NCBI GenBank assembly: GCA_046292465.1
Contig: JBKBRB010000003.1
Location: forward strand, 1 to 64,000
Origin: JANWWM01 sp046292465
Lineage (GTDB): Bacteria > Bacteroidota > Chlorobiia > Chlorobiales > Thermochlorobacteraceae
Length of the DNA stretch: 64,000 bases
Direction: 5' to 3'
This document shows positions 8,972 through 18,343 of this stretch, piece after piece. The translations under genes and the position numbers were made by a program. Numbering within the stretch: position 1 is the first letter of the stretch; each line of letters starts with the position of its first letter. The notes beneath the pieces were generated by a model that saw only the letters and a list, made by a program, of their open reading frames with translations, did not search any database and was not told the origin of the DNA.

Positions 8972-9922
8972 ATGTCAAGCCAGTCCAAACTTCTACTCGT
9001 TGATGACGAGCCGCTGATTCTGCAGTCGCTCAGGGTTTTATTTGACGATTACACTGTTTTCACGGCAGAAAGCGGTGCCGATGGATTGGAACTTCTCAAG
9101 CATCACACGATAGATGTCATTATTAGTGACCAACGCATGCCGAAAATGTCAGGCGTAGACTTTCTGCGAGTTGCCAAAGAAATTTCGCCAAACGCCATAC
9201 GGATTTTAATGACAGGCTACGCCGATTTACAAGCCGTTGTCGACTCGGTCAATGTCGGAGAAATTTTTCGATATGTCAACAAGCCATGGAACGCTGAAAA
9301 ACTCAAAGAGACCGTCCGATTTGCGTGCATGGTTGCCCAACAACGCCGCAATCTGACCACAGCCAAACCGTCCATCTCTACTATTCCCGCACTTCAAACC
9401 CCGAAACATGAAGAGGTTTCCGAATATGAACTGCTCTTCGTCGATAGCAACCCAAAGCACTTAGAGCAATTCAAAACCTTCTTTGAGCCGAAGTATAAAA
9501 CGCATATTACTACGAGCGTAGCCCAAGCCTTTGAGTTGATTCCCAAATATAACATTGCCGTCATCGTTGCTGATTCATCGCTTCCTGAAATCGATGGGGC
9601 AGATTTTTTGATAGCCGTCAAAGACAAATACCCGAACATCGTAACAGTGTTGATGACTGGGTCGCAAGATGCAAAACAAGCCATCAGAATGATTAACGAG
9701 GGAAATGTTTATCGCTATCTCGTCAAGCCATTTCCGCGCGAATCCCTGCGCCTGACGATTGAATCGGCAATTATTCACTTCAAAGTTGCACAAGAAAATC
9801 CGTCGGCGAACATCAAAGCAATGGAGAAATCATTTTTCAGAAATGATAATGCTTCCTCGCGCAATGTTGAAGAACTGTTGAGAGCGTTGCGAAGCGGAGC
9901 CAATACCAGAATTACTCTCTGA
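8972..9922 (+). CDS. Tandem double-receiver response regulator without output domain
   Basis: 316 aa. The first receiver (about 6-122) has D11/D12, phosphoacceptor D53 in SDQRMPKMSG and K104. The second (about 153-270) aligns D201 in ADSSLPEIDG but has VDSNP where the DD pair is expected, so its metal site is incomplete. The last 45 residues are a short helix with no DNA-binding motif. It is probably part of a phosphorelay with the upstream histidine kinase. Confidence 0.88.
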   Translation: MSSQSKLLLVDDEPLILQSLRVLFDDYTVFTAESGADGLELLKHHTIDVIISDQRMPKMSGVDFLRVAKEISPNAIRILMTGYADLQAVVDSVNVGEIFRYVNKPWNAEKLKETVRFACMVAQQRRNLTTAKPSISTIPALQTPKHEEVSEYELLFVDSNPKHLEQFKTFFEPKYKTHITTSVAQAFELIPKYNIAVIVADSSLPEIDGADFLIAVKDKYPNIVTVLMTGSQDAKQAIRMINEGNVYRYLVKPFPRESLRLTIESAIIHFKVAQENPSANIKAMEKSFFRNDNASSRNVEELLRALRSGANTRITL

Positions 9923-9945
9923 ACTTCGACAAAACGATTCACCAA

Positions 9946-9971
9946 ATAAAAAAAGGGCGAGCAAAACGCCC
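9946..9971 (-). terminator. Rho-independent terminator of the subtilase gene
   Basis: Read on the minus strand, GGGCG, a 7-nt loop and CGCCC are followed by seven T residues and ATTT. It lies 35 nt past the stop of the minus-strand gene at 10006 and between convergent genes. Confidence 0.8.
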
Positions 9972-10005
9972 GCCCCAAAAGCGCAATTTCAAAACCTCCA
10001 ACAAG

Positions 10006-13000
10006 TTACTTCACGAGCATCATTTTCTTCGTTTCAACAAAAGAACCGGCTTGCAAGCGGTAGAAATAGACGCCGCTGGCGAAGTTCGCCGCGTTGAAGT
10101 TGATGCTATGCGCGCCTGCCGTTTGGCGTGCATTCACAAGCGTTGCAACCTTTCTGCCGAGCACATCAAAGACTTCCAACTTCACATCGCTTGATGAGGC
10201 AAGTTGATACGTGATGGTCGTTGTTGGGTTGAACGGGTTCGGATAGTTTTGAGAGAGTTTGAAAGTTGTTGGTTTATCCAAAACAGTGCCGGTGCTGGCA
10301 GTTGGAACGGTTGAAGGGCTGTATTTGACAATCATGCCGTTTGCGCCGCACGCCCAGCCATTTCGCTCGTTAGCAAAGATGAGAAAGTTTAGCCCCGTGA
10401 TGGTGGGAGGAATGGCTTGTGCCTCCCAAGTATTGCCGCCGTCGGTGGATTTGAGAATGCTGTTCGCGGTCGTTACATAGAGTTCGTTGGTATTTGGACG
10501 TGCGGCAATCGCTGTCGGAACTGTTGAAAGTCCGGGCGTTGGGTTCTCAAATGTTGCGCCACCATCTGTGGAGCGGCGAACGGTCGGCGCAGCTTGTTGC
10601 ATCATCACGAAAACATTGTTGGCATCAAAGGCGGCGATGTTGATGTTGAAGCCTGTGCCTTGTGGAAGCGTTGCAAATGACCACGAATTGCCGCCGTCGG
10701 TGGTGCGATAAACGCGGCTGGGCGAAGTTTGCGGAGTATTTCCAATTACACCTGTGAACCAGCCCACATTTTCGTTGAGGAAGAACATGCCTGAGTTTTG
10801 TCCAAACTCAATATCAGGTCCTTGTTGCAAGGCGTTGGGCGTGTTGGTAAGCGTCCAAGTTGCGCCTGCGTCGGTGGTCTTATAGACAGGCCATTGAAGA
10901 TTGGGTGCCGCCGCATGGTCGCCTTGTGCGTAGCCAACCGTTGGGCTGACAAAGAGAATTCGGTTCATGAAGGTGTTGACGGGCGGAGGCCATGTAACCG
11001 AAGTCCAAGTTGTGCCACCGTCGGTGGTGCGGAATGCTGCGCCGCTTTCAAAGCCAACAACGGCAATTTGGGCGGTTGCCGCGCCAATCGTGAAGGCTCT
11101 TCCTGCCGTCGTGAGGTTGCCGGTGGCGTTTATCCAAGTCGCGCCGCCGTCAGTTGTGCGCATCACGCGCGTCGGTCCAGATTGAAGCGATTGTGAACCG
11201 ACTGCCCAAAGATTGAGCGTATCTGACCCGCCTGCGGGAGCCACTTCGTAGAGTTGAAAGTTTGCAAGTTGTGGAGCAGGCGTTTGTCGACTCCAGTCGC
11301 TATCGCGCAAAAGCAGGTTGAACTCTTGTTGTGCTACGCCTTGTGAGTTCTGTGCTTGCAAGAGAATGCGATACGTGCCGGGCGTTGCAGTTTGCGTGTT
11401 CCAAGTAAGCACGCCTGTTGTGGCGTTGAGCGTCATGCCTTGTGGACCGTTGAGAAGCGAAAGCGTTGGCGTAGGATTGCCCGCCGCAATCACTGTATAA
11501 GAAAAGTTAGAACCACGAATCGCAAATGCGGGAGGCGTCGAGACGAAAATCGGAGCAGCAAGTGCGGGTGCTGCGTTAATGATCAGTCCGACCTGTTGCA
11601 ATGCACCTGTATTCGATGACGCAACGTCGGCGACGGTAACGGTCCAATTTCCGTCAAGTGCTTCGCCGAAGAACGCAAACGTATCGGGTGCAGGACGGAA
11701 GTAGCCGATGAGATTGGCATTGGTTTGTGTTGTTCCGATGGAGACAAGGGCTTGATTTTCTAACGCGATGTGTGCGCGTTGTGCCGTAGAGCCGCCAGGC
11801 GTTGCACCAGAGCGATTTATAAGCGTACGTGTTGTGCCGGTTGGCGAGCGGAGCGTTACAACTAAATCGCCGAGGCGGGTGTGCGTTGTCGAAAGGCTTA
11901 AAGCGACATAATTCACCGTGCCCGAGCCGCTGACGTTGATGGTCGTGCTAACGCCGTTCGGATCGTTATCAGGAATAGCCAAAAGATTTTGATTTTGGTA
12001 AATGGCAATGCCTTCCATCACGGAAGTGACGGCACTGTAAGCGTCGGCGCGTCCAAATCCAAAAGTTGGGTCGTAACCTGCGGTGCCCAAGTCGACAGCG
12101 GTATTGCGAATGATGTTACGCACCTGTGCTGAGGTTAAGTTGCGGTTCGCCGAGCGCATTAAAGCGGCAATGCCAGCCACGTGCGGTGCTGACGCCGAAG
12201 TGCCATCGAAGACGGTTGGAAATCCGCCGTTGCCTGTAACGCGTATGCCGTCAAAACTGGTGATGTCGGGCTTATTGCGCGTTTCTAAGAGGTTCGGATA
12301 GCCACCGTTGTAAATCGTAACCGGACCGCGTGCGCTGTAGTTGCGAATCACGGAAGGAGAGCCTGATGTGACAGTTGTGCCACCGCTCACCGATGCACAT
12401 CCGAGTGCGCCATTTGCGCCAGCGTGTCCGCCCGTGTTAGCAATTTGTGGTGCCGCAGGCGAGGAAAGTGTGATGGAAGCCGTCCCGGCAAAGGAGCGAT
12501 AAAAAATTTTGAACGGAACCGGATTACCGCTCTTCAAATGAACAACAGCACGGAAAGTGCCACCTGCGGGGAGTGTGGCAAATTCTAACGGGTCTTGTGT
12601 GCCGTTCTGTGTGCTGGTGCCGCTGGCAACGATGGTGTTGTTATTGTTATTGATGATGTAGAGGTCGTAGTCGTTGCTCGAGGCACCGAAAGCATCTGCC
12701 CATTGCAGCTCGACCGAGACCCCTGCGCTGGTGGGCGCGGTGAAAGTTTGGTTATCGTCGGGTGCGGCTTGTGTGCCGAAGTTATGAACCGTGCCAACCA
12801 ACTGCGTGAGGGTTGCAGGGGTCATGCCGACATAAAGGTCAGTTGAGTAAGTTTCAAGGTTGTTGTTGCCTGCCGAAGAGGTATAAACAACGTCGTTAAC
12901 GGTTGCAACTTGGTCAATTTTTTGGGCAATCGGACCGTCTTCATAGACGGGCTCGCCAAAGTAGCGCACATCGTCGGTGATGACTTTGCAACCAGCATCA

Positions 13001-13773
13001 GCAAGGGCTTGAATGTTGTTGATGAATCCTGCAACGCCGCCGAATGCCGTTGCGAAGGCAAGGTTCGCCAGCGGCGCCATGTCTTGAATAATTTCAAGCA
13101 TCGCTGTGCCTTCTGCGCCACCTGCGCTGTTATCAAGCACTTGTAAGCCAAGTAAATCGCCAGAGGCAATCGATTGTTGGTATCCATCACATCCGTCGGA
13201 AAGCACGCCAACCTTCACGCCTGCACCGCGCACATTGTAGCGCGTGTGAATCGTGTTAGCGCGCGATTTATCGCGTCCTTGCGAGACCACGCTACCCACA
13301 TTCGTAACGGGGCGCAAGACCGGTTGAATTGAGGCAATCGCAGATTGAGCGGCAACATCTTCCAACTTCTCAAACGGAATCCAGGCTTGAACGACTTTGA
13401 ACTCTCTGTTGGTTGCGCCGAGTTTCGCGCCATTTTGGAGAGCGATAGATTCAAGTTGCTCAAAGGTTGTGCTCTTCATCGGACGCAGATACACATAAAT
13501 TCGCCCTTGTTCATCGACCTGAACACCGTGTTTATCGCTGAATTGAGCCGCATTGCGCATCAAGGCATTTTGCGACGTTAGCCCTGCTTGGCGCATTGCC
13601 GAAATTTTTTGCAAGAGATTGGATTCAATTTTCTGTTGTGCAGGTGTGCGCGCATTTTTTTCAGCAATCAGTTGCTCAAGCGTTTTGGCAGAGTTTGATT
13701 CTTGTGCGCCAACAGAGGCAGAAAAGTGCAAGAAAAGTGCCAGCAGAAACAGTAGCAATCGTGTGTTTTTCAT
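10006..13773 (-). CDS. Secreted subtilase-fold (S8/S53-like) protein with T9SS sorting domain
   Basis: 1255 aa. Order: signal peptide (1-23); propeptide region (to about 170); protease-like domain with D193 in VGVLSDG, E221 in AEGTAMLE where S8 enzymes carry HGT, D267/D268 near the expected oxyanion Asn position, and S526 in GTSASAPHVAGIAAL. A P-domain-like beta region (about 590-720) follows, then a putative Ig-like domain (about 755-830) and repeated TTDGGATW-type propeller blades (about 850-1150). The C-terminal type IX sorting domain reads YPNPFNPTTTITYQL...DVLGRKVATLVN. It is probably exported and attached outside the cell through T9SS. The His-to-Glu change suggests sedolisin-like chemistry or loss of activity. 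Confidence 0.88.
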   Translation of the reverse strand: MKNTRLLLFLLALFLHFSASVGAQESNSAKTLEQLIAEKNARTPAQQKIESNLLQKISAMRQAGLTSQNALMRNAAQFSDKHGVQVDEQGRIYVYLRPMKSTTFEQLESIALQNGAKLGATNREFKVVQAWIPFEKLEDVAAQSAIASIQPVLRPVTNVGSVVSQGRDKSRANTIHTRYNVRGAGVKVGVLSDGCDGYQQSIASGDLLGLQVLDNSAGGAEGTAMLEIIQDMAPLANLAFATAFGGVAGFINNIQALADAGCKVITDDVRYFGEPVYEDGPIAQKIDQVATVNDVVYTSSAGNNNLETYSTDLYVGMTPATLTQLVGTVHNFGTQAAPDDNQTFTAPTSAGVSVELQWADAFGASSNDYDLYIINNNNNTIVASGTSTQNGTQDPLEFATLPAGGTFRAVVHLKSGNPVPFKIFYRSFAGTASITLSSPAAPQIANTGGHAGANGALGCASVSGGTTVTSGSPSVIRNYSARGPVTIYNGGYPNLLETRNKPDITSFDGIRVTGNGGFPTVFDGTSASAPHVAGIAALMRSANRNLTSAQVRNIIRNTAVDLGTAGYDPTFGFGRADAYSAVTSVMEGIAIYQNQNLLAIPDNDPNGVSTTINVSGSGTVNYVALSLSTTHTRLGDLVVTLRSPTGTTRTLINRSGATPGGSTAQRAHIALENQALVSIGTTQTNANLIGYFRPAPDTFAFFGEALDGNWTVTVADVASSNTGALQQVGLIINAAPALAAPIFVSTPPAFAIRGSNFSYTVIAAGNPTPTLSLLNGPQGMTLNATTGVLTWNTQTATPGTYRILLQAQNSQGVAQQEFNLLLRDSDWSRQTPAPQLANFQLYEVAPAGGSDTLNLWAVGSQSLQSGPTRVMRTTDGGATWINATGNLTTAGRAFTIGAATAQIAVVGFESGAAFRTTDGGTTWTSVTWPPPVNTFMNRILFVSPTVGYAQGDHAAAPNLQWPVYKTTDAGATWTLTNTPNALQQGPDIEFGQNSGMFFLNENVGWFTGVIGNTPQTSPSRVYRTTDGGNSWSFATLPQGTGFNINIAAFDANNVFVMMQQAAPTVRRSTDGGATFENPTPGLSTVPTAIAARPNTNELYVTTANSILKSTDGGNTWEAQAIPPTITGLNFLIFANERNGWACGANGMIVKYSPSTVPTASTGTVLDKPTTFKLSQNYPNPFNPTTTITYQLASSSDVKLEVFDVLGRKVATLVNARQTAGAHSINFNAANFASGVYFYRLQAGSFVETKKMMLVK

Positions 13774-13838
13774 TGGTTGAACAAAGTTTGAGTTAAAGAA
13801 GTATTAAAAAAACAAACCTGTGCGTGCAAGTTCTTTGG

Positions 13839-14222
13839 TTACAAAAGAGAAGTTTTCTTCAAATAAATTTTGCTTGCGGTTTCAATCGTTTGTGCCATTC
13901 GCTCCAAGACAAAAGGCTTGTTAATGAATTGATAAATCAAGCGCGATTTGAGATGCTCTTCAATCGTCGGAAAATCAACAAAGCCCGACATGAGCACAAG
14001 CATAATGTTGGAATCAACGGCGCGAATTTTTTTAGCCAATTCTATTCCATTTGCCGTTGGCATTTTGTAATCGAGAACACATACTTCAATCAACTTTTTG
14101 TTGTCCTCGATGAAGCGCAAGGCTTGCCAAGGCTGGTCGAAGGTTTTTACTTCGTAGAGGTCGCTGAAAAAATCGTTGAGAACTTCCAAAATCTGCGTGT
14201 CGTCGTCAATAAAAACAATCAT
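13839..14222 (-). CDS. Single-domain response regulator receiver
   Basis: 127 aa, one CheY-like domain: acidic cluster D6-D8, phosphoacceptor D51 in VLDYKMP, S80-type switch residue in VLMSGF and K102 in INKPF. There is no output domain, so it works by protein contact or phosphotransfer. It lies between arginase and the subtilase gene on the same strand, and the partner kinase is not obvious. Confidence 0.88.
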   Translation of the reverse strand: MIVFIDDDTQILEVLNDFFSDLYEVKTFDQPWQALRFIEDNKKLIEVCVLDYKMPTANGIELAKKIRAVDSNIMLVLMSGFVDFPTIEEHLKSRLIYQFINKPFVLERMAQTIETASKIYLKKTSLL

Positions 14223-14240
14223 GGTTGAAGTTTTTTGAAG

Positions 14241-15149
14241 TTAATCAACAATCCGTTTGCCCAAGGCAGATTGGACGAGTTCGACTGCGGTTTCCGCTGT
14301 TCGGTTGCGAATGTCTAAAATTGGGTTATGTTCGGCGACTTCCATTGACGCGAGTTTACCTGTTTCCGCAATGGTTTCCATAATGAGGTGCGCTTCGCGA
14401 TAATCTAAACCGCCTTTGACAGGCGTGGCGACGCCGGGCGCGATGTCAGGGTCTAATCCGTCTAAGTCGAGGCTAATATGAATCGCATCAACGGATTTGA
14501 CGAGATGCGCGGCGGCTTTGCTGATGATTTCTTGAATGCCGCGCTTATCGATATCCGTCATCGTGTAAAAATTAACGCCCATTTTTTTGAGCAGAGTTTT
14601 TTCGCCTTTATCGACCGAGCGAATGCCGATGAGATGGACATGCTCAGGTAAAAGTTTTGCCCCAGGTTCGCCGATGCATACTAATTCAGGTAGACCCATG
14701 CCGAGAACCGTTGCCAAGGGCATGCCGTGAATGTTGCCGCTGGGGGAGGTTTCAGGCGTGTTGATATCGGCGTGTGCATCAATCCAAATCAGCCCGATTT
14801 TTTGCTCATGCTGTTTGAAAAACTTGGATACGCCTGCAATCGTGCCAATTGCCATTGCATGGTCGCCACCAATCACGACTGGAAACGCTTGTTCAGACAA
14901 GGCATTGAAAACGCGCGCGCAAAGGTCAGTTGCGACTTTTTCAATCGTGTCAAAGAACTTTGCATGAACTTTTCCAATTGAAAGCGATTTACGAGGCGGA
15001 ACGGGCAGGTCGCCGTCGTCGTGCACATCGTGCCCAAGTTCTTCAATTTTTTCTTGTAAGCCAGCAATGCGAATGGCGGCAGGACCTAAATTCGCACCTT
15101 GATAATCCGAACCTAAATCTAAAGGAACGCCGATAATGCGAACTTTCAT
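14241..15149 (-). CDS. rocF: Arginase/agmatinase-family ureohydrolase
   Basis: 302 aa from ATG 15149; the frame also has a TTG two codons earlier. All Mn-binding motifs of arginase are present: GGDHAMAIG, DAHADINTP and SLDLDGLDPDIAPG. The arginase-type N-terminus (VRIIGVPLDLGSDYQGANLGP) argues for arginase, which hydrolyses L-arginine to ornithine and urea. It is encoded 15 bp after accD, so probably cotranscribed, although the pathways differ. Confidence 0.9.
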   Translation of the reverse strand: MKVRIIGVPLDLGSDYQGANLGPAAIRIAGLQEKIEELGHDVHDDGDLPVPPRKSLSIGKVHAKFFDTIEKVATDLCARVFNALSEQAFPVVIGGDHAMAIGTIAGVSKFFKQHEQKIGLIWIDAHADINTPETSPSGNIHGMPLATVLGMGLPELVCIGEPGAKLLPEHVHLIGIRSVDKGEKTLLKKMGVNFYTMTDIDKRGIQEIISKAAAHLVKSVDAIHISLDLDGLDPDIAPGVATPVKGGLDYREAHLIMETIAETGKLASMEVAEHNPILDIRNRTAETAVELVQSALGKRIVD

Positions 15150-15164
15150 AACCAAGCGGTCAGG

Positions 15165-16004
15165 TTAATCGCAAACAAGGTCGAAAAGTTGAGATAAAGT
15201 TCTTTTGAGTTCGCGACGAGGAACAATTTTATCGACAAAGCCATGTTCTTGCAAAAATTCAGCGCGTTGAAATCCGTCAGGCAATTCACGGCGAATGGTT
15301 TCTTTGATGACACGTGGACCTGCAAAGCCGATGAGCGCGCCCGGCTCAGCAAGGTTAAAGTCGCCAAGCATGGAAAATGACGCTGTAACGCCGCCCGTTG
15401 TTGGGTCAGTCATGAGAGAAATGTATGGGATGCCTGCTTTATGAAGTCGCGTCAATCGAGCGGCGGTTTTTGCCATTTGCATCAATGAAAGCGCGGCTTC
15501 CATCATGCGTGCGCCACCTGATTGTGAAATCACCACGAGCGGAGCTTTAAGTGCAAGGCTTTTATCAATCGCACGAGCGACTTTTTCGCCAACAACCGAG
15601 CCCATCGAGCCGCCAATAAATCCGAAATCCATCGCTGAAACGACCGTTTCCCGCCCTGAAATTTTCCCGACGGCATTGCGGCATGCCTCGCTTAGCCCTG
15701 TTTTTTTTATCGTGCTGTTAATGCGGTCGACATATCGCTTGGTATCGACAAAGTGAAGTGGGTCGGCTGAACGAAGGTTCGCGTCAAACTCTTCGAACTT
15801 TTCGCCGTCGAAGAGAATCTCAAAATACTTTTGAGGTGAAATGCGAAAATGATTGCCACAACTGGGGCAGGTGTAAAGGTGGTCTTCCAACTGTTTGCGG
15901 TGAATGGTCGCGCCACATTCGTCGCACTTCCACCATAATCCTTCGGGCATGTCGCGCTTTTTTTCCGTCAGAACCGAAGGACGCTCTCGCTTATACCAAG
16001 ACAT
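15165..16004 (-). CDS. accD: Acetyl-CoA carboxylase carboxyltransferase subunit beta
   Basis: 279 aa. The N-terminal zinc ribbon has C27, C30, C46 and C49 (CDEC...CPSC). The crotonase-like carboxyltransferase domain follows, with SQSGGARMMEAALSLMQMAK and TDPTTGGVTASFSMLGD. With AccA it transfers the carboxyl group from biotin to acetyl-CoA to make malonyl-CoA for fatty acid synthesis. Length and domain order are normal. The partner accA is not in this window. Confidence 0.96.
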   Translation of the reverse strand: MSWYKRERPSVLTEKKRDMPEGLWWKCDECGATIHRKQLEDHLYTCPSCGNHFRISPQKYFEILFDGEKFEEFDANLRSADPLHFVDTKRYVDRINSTIKKTGLSEACRNAVGKISGRETVVSAMDFGFIGGSMGSVVGEKVARAIDKSLALKAPLVVISQSGGARMMEAALSLMQMAKTAARLTRLHKAGIPYISLMTDPTTGGVTASFSMLGDFNLAEPGALIGFAGPRVIKETIRRELPDGFQRAEFLQEHGFVDKIVPRRELKRTLSQLFDLVCD

Positions 16005-16077
16005 ACTAAGCTGGAGTAGTTAAAATTTATTAGGAAGATACGAAATGCACTCTCATGTGCAAGCACTGCTTTGGAAA

Positions 16078-16530
16078 TCAGGAAATAAATTCTTTTTCCG
16101 ATGCTTTCACAACAAGGACAGGGCAAGCGGCATGTCGAATCACATTCTCTGCCGTGCTTCCCATTAAGAGGCGTGAAAGTCCCGACCGCCCATGCGTGCC
16201 GAGAATAATCAGGTCGACATCTTCTTTCTGCGCTTGTGTAATGATACACTCTGACGGCAAGCCAAATGCTATCACATGCTCAACCACAACACCGGCTTGT
16301 GCTTCATCGTTGACAATCCGCTCTAAATCTTCCTTCGCGCTTTTTTCAAGATCGACTTCAAGCGGAACATATGGCACATTGACATCGGCGGCAATGGGCT
16401 GAGGCTGTATGACGTGCATGACGGTAATTTTTGCGTTCATCGCTTTGGCAAATTCATGAGCATAACGAAGCGCATTTCGAGACGGCGCAGAAAAATCAAC
16501 CGGACAGAGAATTTTTTGAATCCGAATCAT
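16078..16530 (-). CDS. Universal stress protein (UspA family)
   Basis: 150 aa when started at ATG 16530, which has an AAAGGAG ribosome-binding site 7-8 nt upstream; the frame also contains an ATG nine codons earlier, which is less likely. It has the UspA ATP-binding signature GTHGRSGLSRLLMGSTAENV and the N-terminal ILCPVDFS strand. It is an ATP-binding stress protein of unknown client. It lies just past the terminator of the GAPDH gene. Confidence 0.9.
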   Translation of the reverse strand: MIRIQKILCPVDFSAPSRNALRYAHEFAKAMNAKITVMHVIQPQPIAADVNVPYVPLEVDLEKSAKEDLERIVNDEAQAGVVVEHVIAFGLPSECIITQAQKEDVDLIILGTHGRSGLSRLLMGSTAENVIRHAACPVLVVKASEKEFIS

Positions 16531-16559
16531 CGCAAAACTCCTTTGTTCATTTAACACAA

Positions 16560-16589
16560 AAGCCCTCCATCACGAAGCGAAGAGGGCTT
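16560..16589 (-). terminator. Terminator downstream of gap
   Basis: Minus strand AAGCCCTC, a 14-nt loop and GAGGGCTT are followed by TTGTGTT, 17 nt after the GAPDH stop codon. The T-run is short but the stem is strong. Confidence 0.65.
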
Positions 16590-16605
16590 GTCAAAAAGCG
16601 AGCAA

Positions 16606-17658
16606 TTAGCCTTTGGCGGCAATGTATTTGAGCAAATCGACAACGCGATTCGAGTAGCCCCATTCATTGTCATACCAACTGACGAGCTTAAAGAATCGGC
16701 TGTTGAGTTCAATGCCTGAACCAGCGTCGAAGATGCTCGAATGCGCGTCGTGAATGAAATCGCTGGAAACAACTTCATCTTCCGTATAAGCCATAATGCC
16801 TTTAAGGTAGGTTTCACTGGCATTTTTCATGGCGGCGCAAATTTCCTTGTAAGACGTTTCCTTGACGGTGCGCACCGTGAGGTCGACGACCGAAACCGTT
16901 GGCGTGGGCACGCGGAAACTCATGCCTGTGAGTTTGCCTTTGACTTCGGGAATGGCAAGCCCGACTGCCTTCGCTGCACCGGTCGTTGAAGGAATGATGT
17001 TAATTGCCGCCGCACGTCCGCCTTTCCAATCTTTCTTTGAGGGACCATCGACGGTTTTTTGCGTGGCGGTGTAGGAGTGAACGGTCGTCATTAAGCCTTC
17101 TTCAACGCCGAAGCCTTCTTTGAGCAACACATGCACCACCGGCGCAAGGCAGTTCGTCGTGCAAGAAGCATTTGAGATAATCACATGCTTGGCGGGGTCA
17201 TACTTTTCGTGATTGACGCCCATGACGATGGTAATGTCTTCATTTTTTCCCGGTGCAGAAATAATCACGCGCTTTGCGCCCGCCGCAATGTGCCCTTTGG
17301 CTTTTTCGGCTTCGGTAAATAAGCCTGTGCATTCGAGCACAATCTCGCAACCCAATTCCTTCCAAGGCAGGGCTGCAGGACCTTCCTTGACCGCAAGGCA
17401 CTTAATTTTATGACCACCGACGACTAACAGGTCATCTTCGGCAACTGCGGGGCTAGATTTTTCGCTTGTAACGCTGTGCGCAAATCGCCCTTGTATGGAA
17501 TCGTATTTGAGCAAATAGGCAAGGTTATCGGCGGGAACAAGGTCATTGACGGCGACGACTTCGACGTCTTTCTCGAGAAGCCCTTGCTCGGCAATGGCGC
17601 GAAACACAAGGCGACCAATCCGACCGAACCCATTGATACCGACTTTGATTTTTGACAT
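16606..17658 (-). CDS. gap: Glyceraldehyde-3-phosphate dehydrogenase, type I
   Basis: 350 aa from ATG 17658 (MSKIKVGINGFGRIGRL). The frame remains open 88 codons further upstream, but that extension is unlike any GAPDH and overlaps a divergent gene. It has the NAD-binding GFGRIGR, the catalytic Cys in SNASCTTNCLAP and the C-terminal SWYDNEWGYSNR. It oxidises glyceraldehyde-3-phosphate in glycolysis/gluconeogenesis or in the carbon-fixation side of metabolism. A terminator follows. Confidence 0.97.
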   Translation of the reverse strand: MSKIKVGINGFGRIGRLVFRAIAEQGLLEKDVEVVAVNDLVPADNLAYLLKYDSIQGRFAHSVTSEKSSPAVAEDDLLVVGGHKIKCLAVKEGPAALPWKELGCEIVLECTGLFTEAEKAKGHIAAGAKRVIISAPGKNEDITIVMGVNHEKYDPAKHVIISNASCTTNCLAPVVHVLLKEGFGVEEGLMTTVHSYTATQKTVDGPSKKDWKGGRAAAINIIPSTTGAAKAVGLAIPEVKGKLTGMSFRVPTPTVSVVDLTVRTVKETSYKEICAAMKNASETYLKGIMAYTEDEVVSSDFIHDAHSSIFDAGSGIELNSRFFKLVSWYDNEWGYSNRVVDLLKYIAAKG

Positions 17659-17849
17659 AACGAATGGTGTGAAAAAGTTAACGAAGTTACTGCTTGACGA
17701 TATGGTCTTTTGCAGAGTTGAAATTATTGTGAGAATCAATAATACGAAACTTCGCCCTGAATTGCGAGAACCTGCTAATTTGAGTATGTTTCCCAAAAGC
17801 ATGTTCCACGAAGACTTGTTCCATAAAAACATAAACCGAAACAGAACCG

Positions 17850-18335
17850 ATGGAAACCACAACGCTTGAAGCCCACCGCACGCGCTCGCAATACGAACTT
17901 GAACGCGGAAAACCCATGCCAAGTAAGAACCATTCGAGAATTCAACACCGTCTTAATCTTTTGCTCATGCCTTTTGAAGAGCGATACGATGTGATGAACG
18001 AAATCACGATTGAATTCCCAACAGGGAGCAGAATTCCAGATGTATGCTTGTATGAGAAAATGGAATATGATTGGGAGCGCGATGAGGTGAAAATGACAAC
18101 GCCGCCGATTACGACGATTGAAATTCTTTCGCCCACTCAGCCGCTCAACGACCTTGTAGAAAAAATTCGCGACATCTACTTTCCGGCGGGCGTCAAGTCA
18201 TCTTGGATTGTTATTCCACCACTGAAAACGGTTCACATCTTCTATCCCGATTCACCGACGGAGACCTTCACCAAAGGTGTTATTACCGACAAAGCCACAG
18301 GCGTTGAACTGCGTTTGGAAGAAATTTTCAAGTGA
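17850..18335 (+). CDS. Uma2-family endonuclease-like protein
   Basis: 161 aa. The PD-(D/E)XK-type core expected for Uma2 (DUF820) proteins is visible: an N-terminal helix, SRIPDVCLYE (the Asp), TIEILSPTQPLND (the Glu-containing strand), and a later strand with SSWIVIP where a Lys/Gln residue would be expected. These proteins are common in cyanobacteria and Chlorobi and their role is poorly known. It is divergent from gap. The 191 bp upstream hold no gene. Confidence 0.8.
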   Translation: METTTLEAHRTRSQYELERGKPMPSKNHSRIQHRLNLLLMPFEERYDVMNEITIEFPTGSRIPDVCLYEKMEYDWERDEVKMTTPPITTIEILSPTQPLNDLVEKIRDIYFPAGVKSSWIVIPPLKTVHIFYPDSPTETFTKGVITDKATGVELRLEEIFK

Positions 18336-18343
18336 GAAGCAGT

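Noticed and set aside
12083..13146. Several plus-strand frames opposite the subtilase gene
   Set aside because: Antisense shadows with low-complexity translation and no motif.
17659..17922. Upstream 88-codon extension of the GAPDH frame
   Set aside because: Runs over the divergent Uma2 start and has no GAPDH similarity; ATG 17658 gives the normal length.
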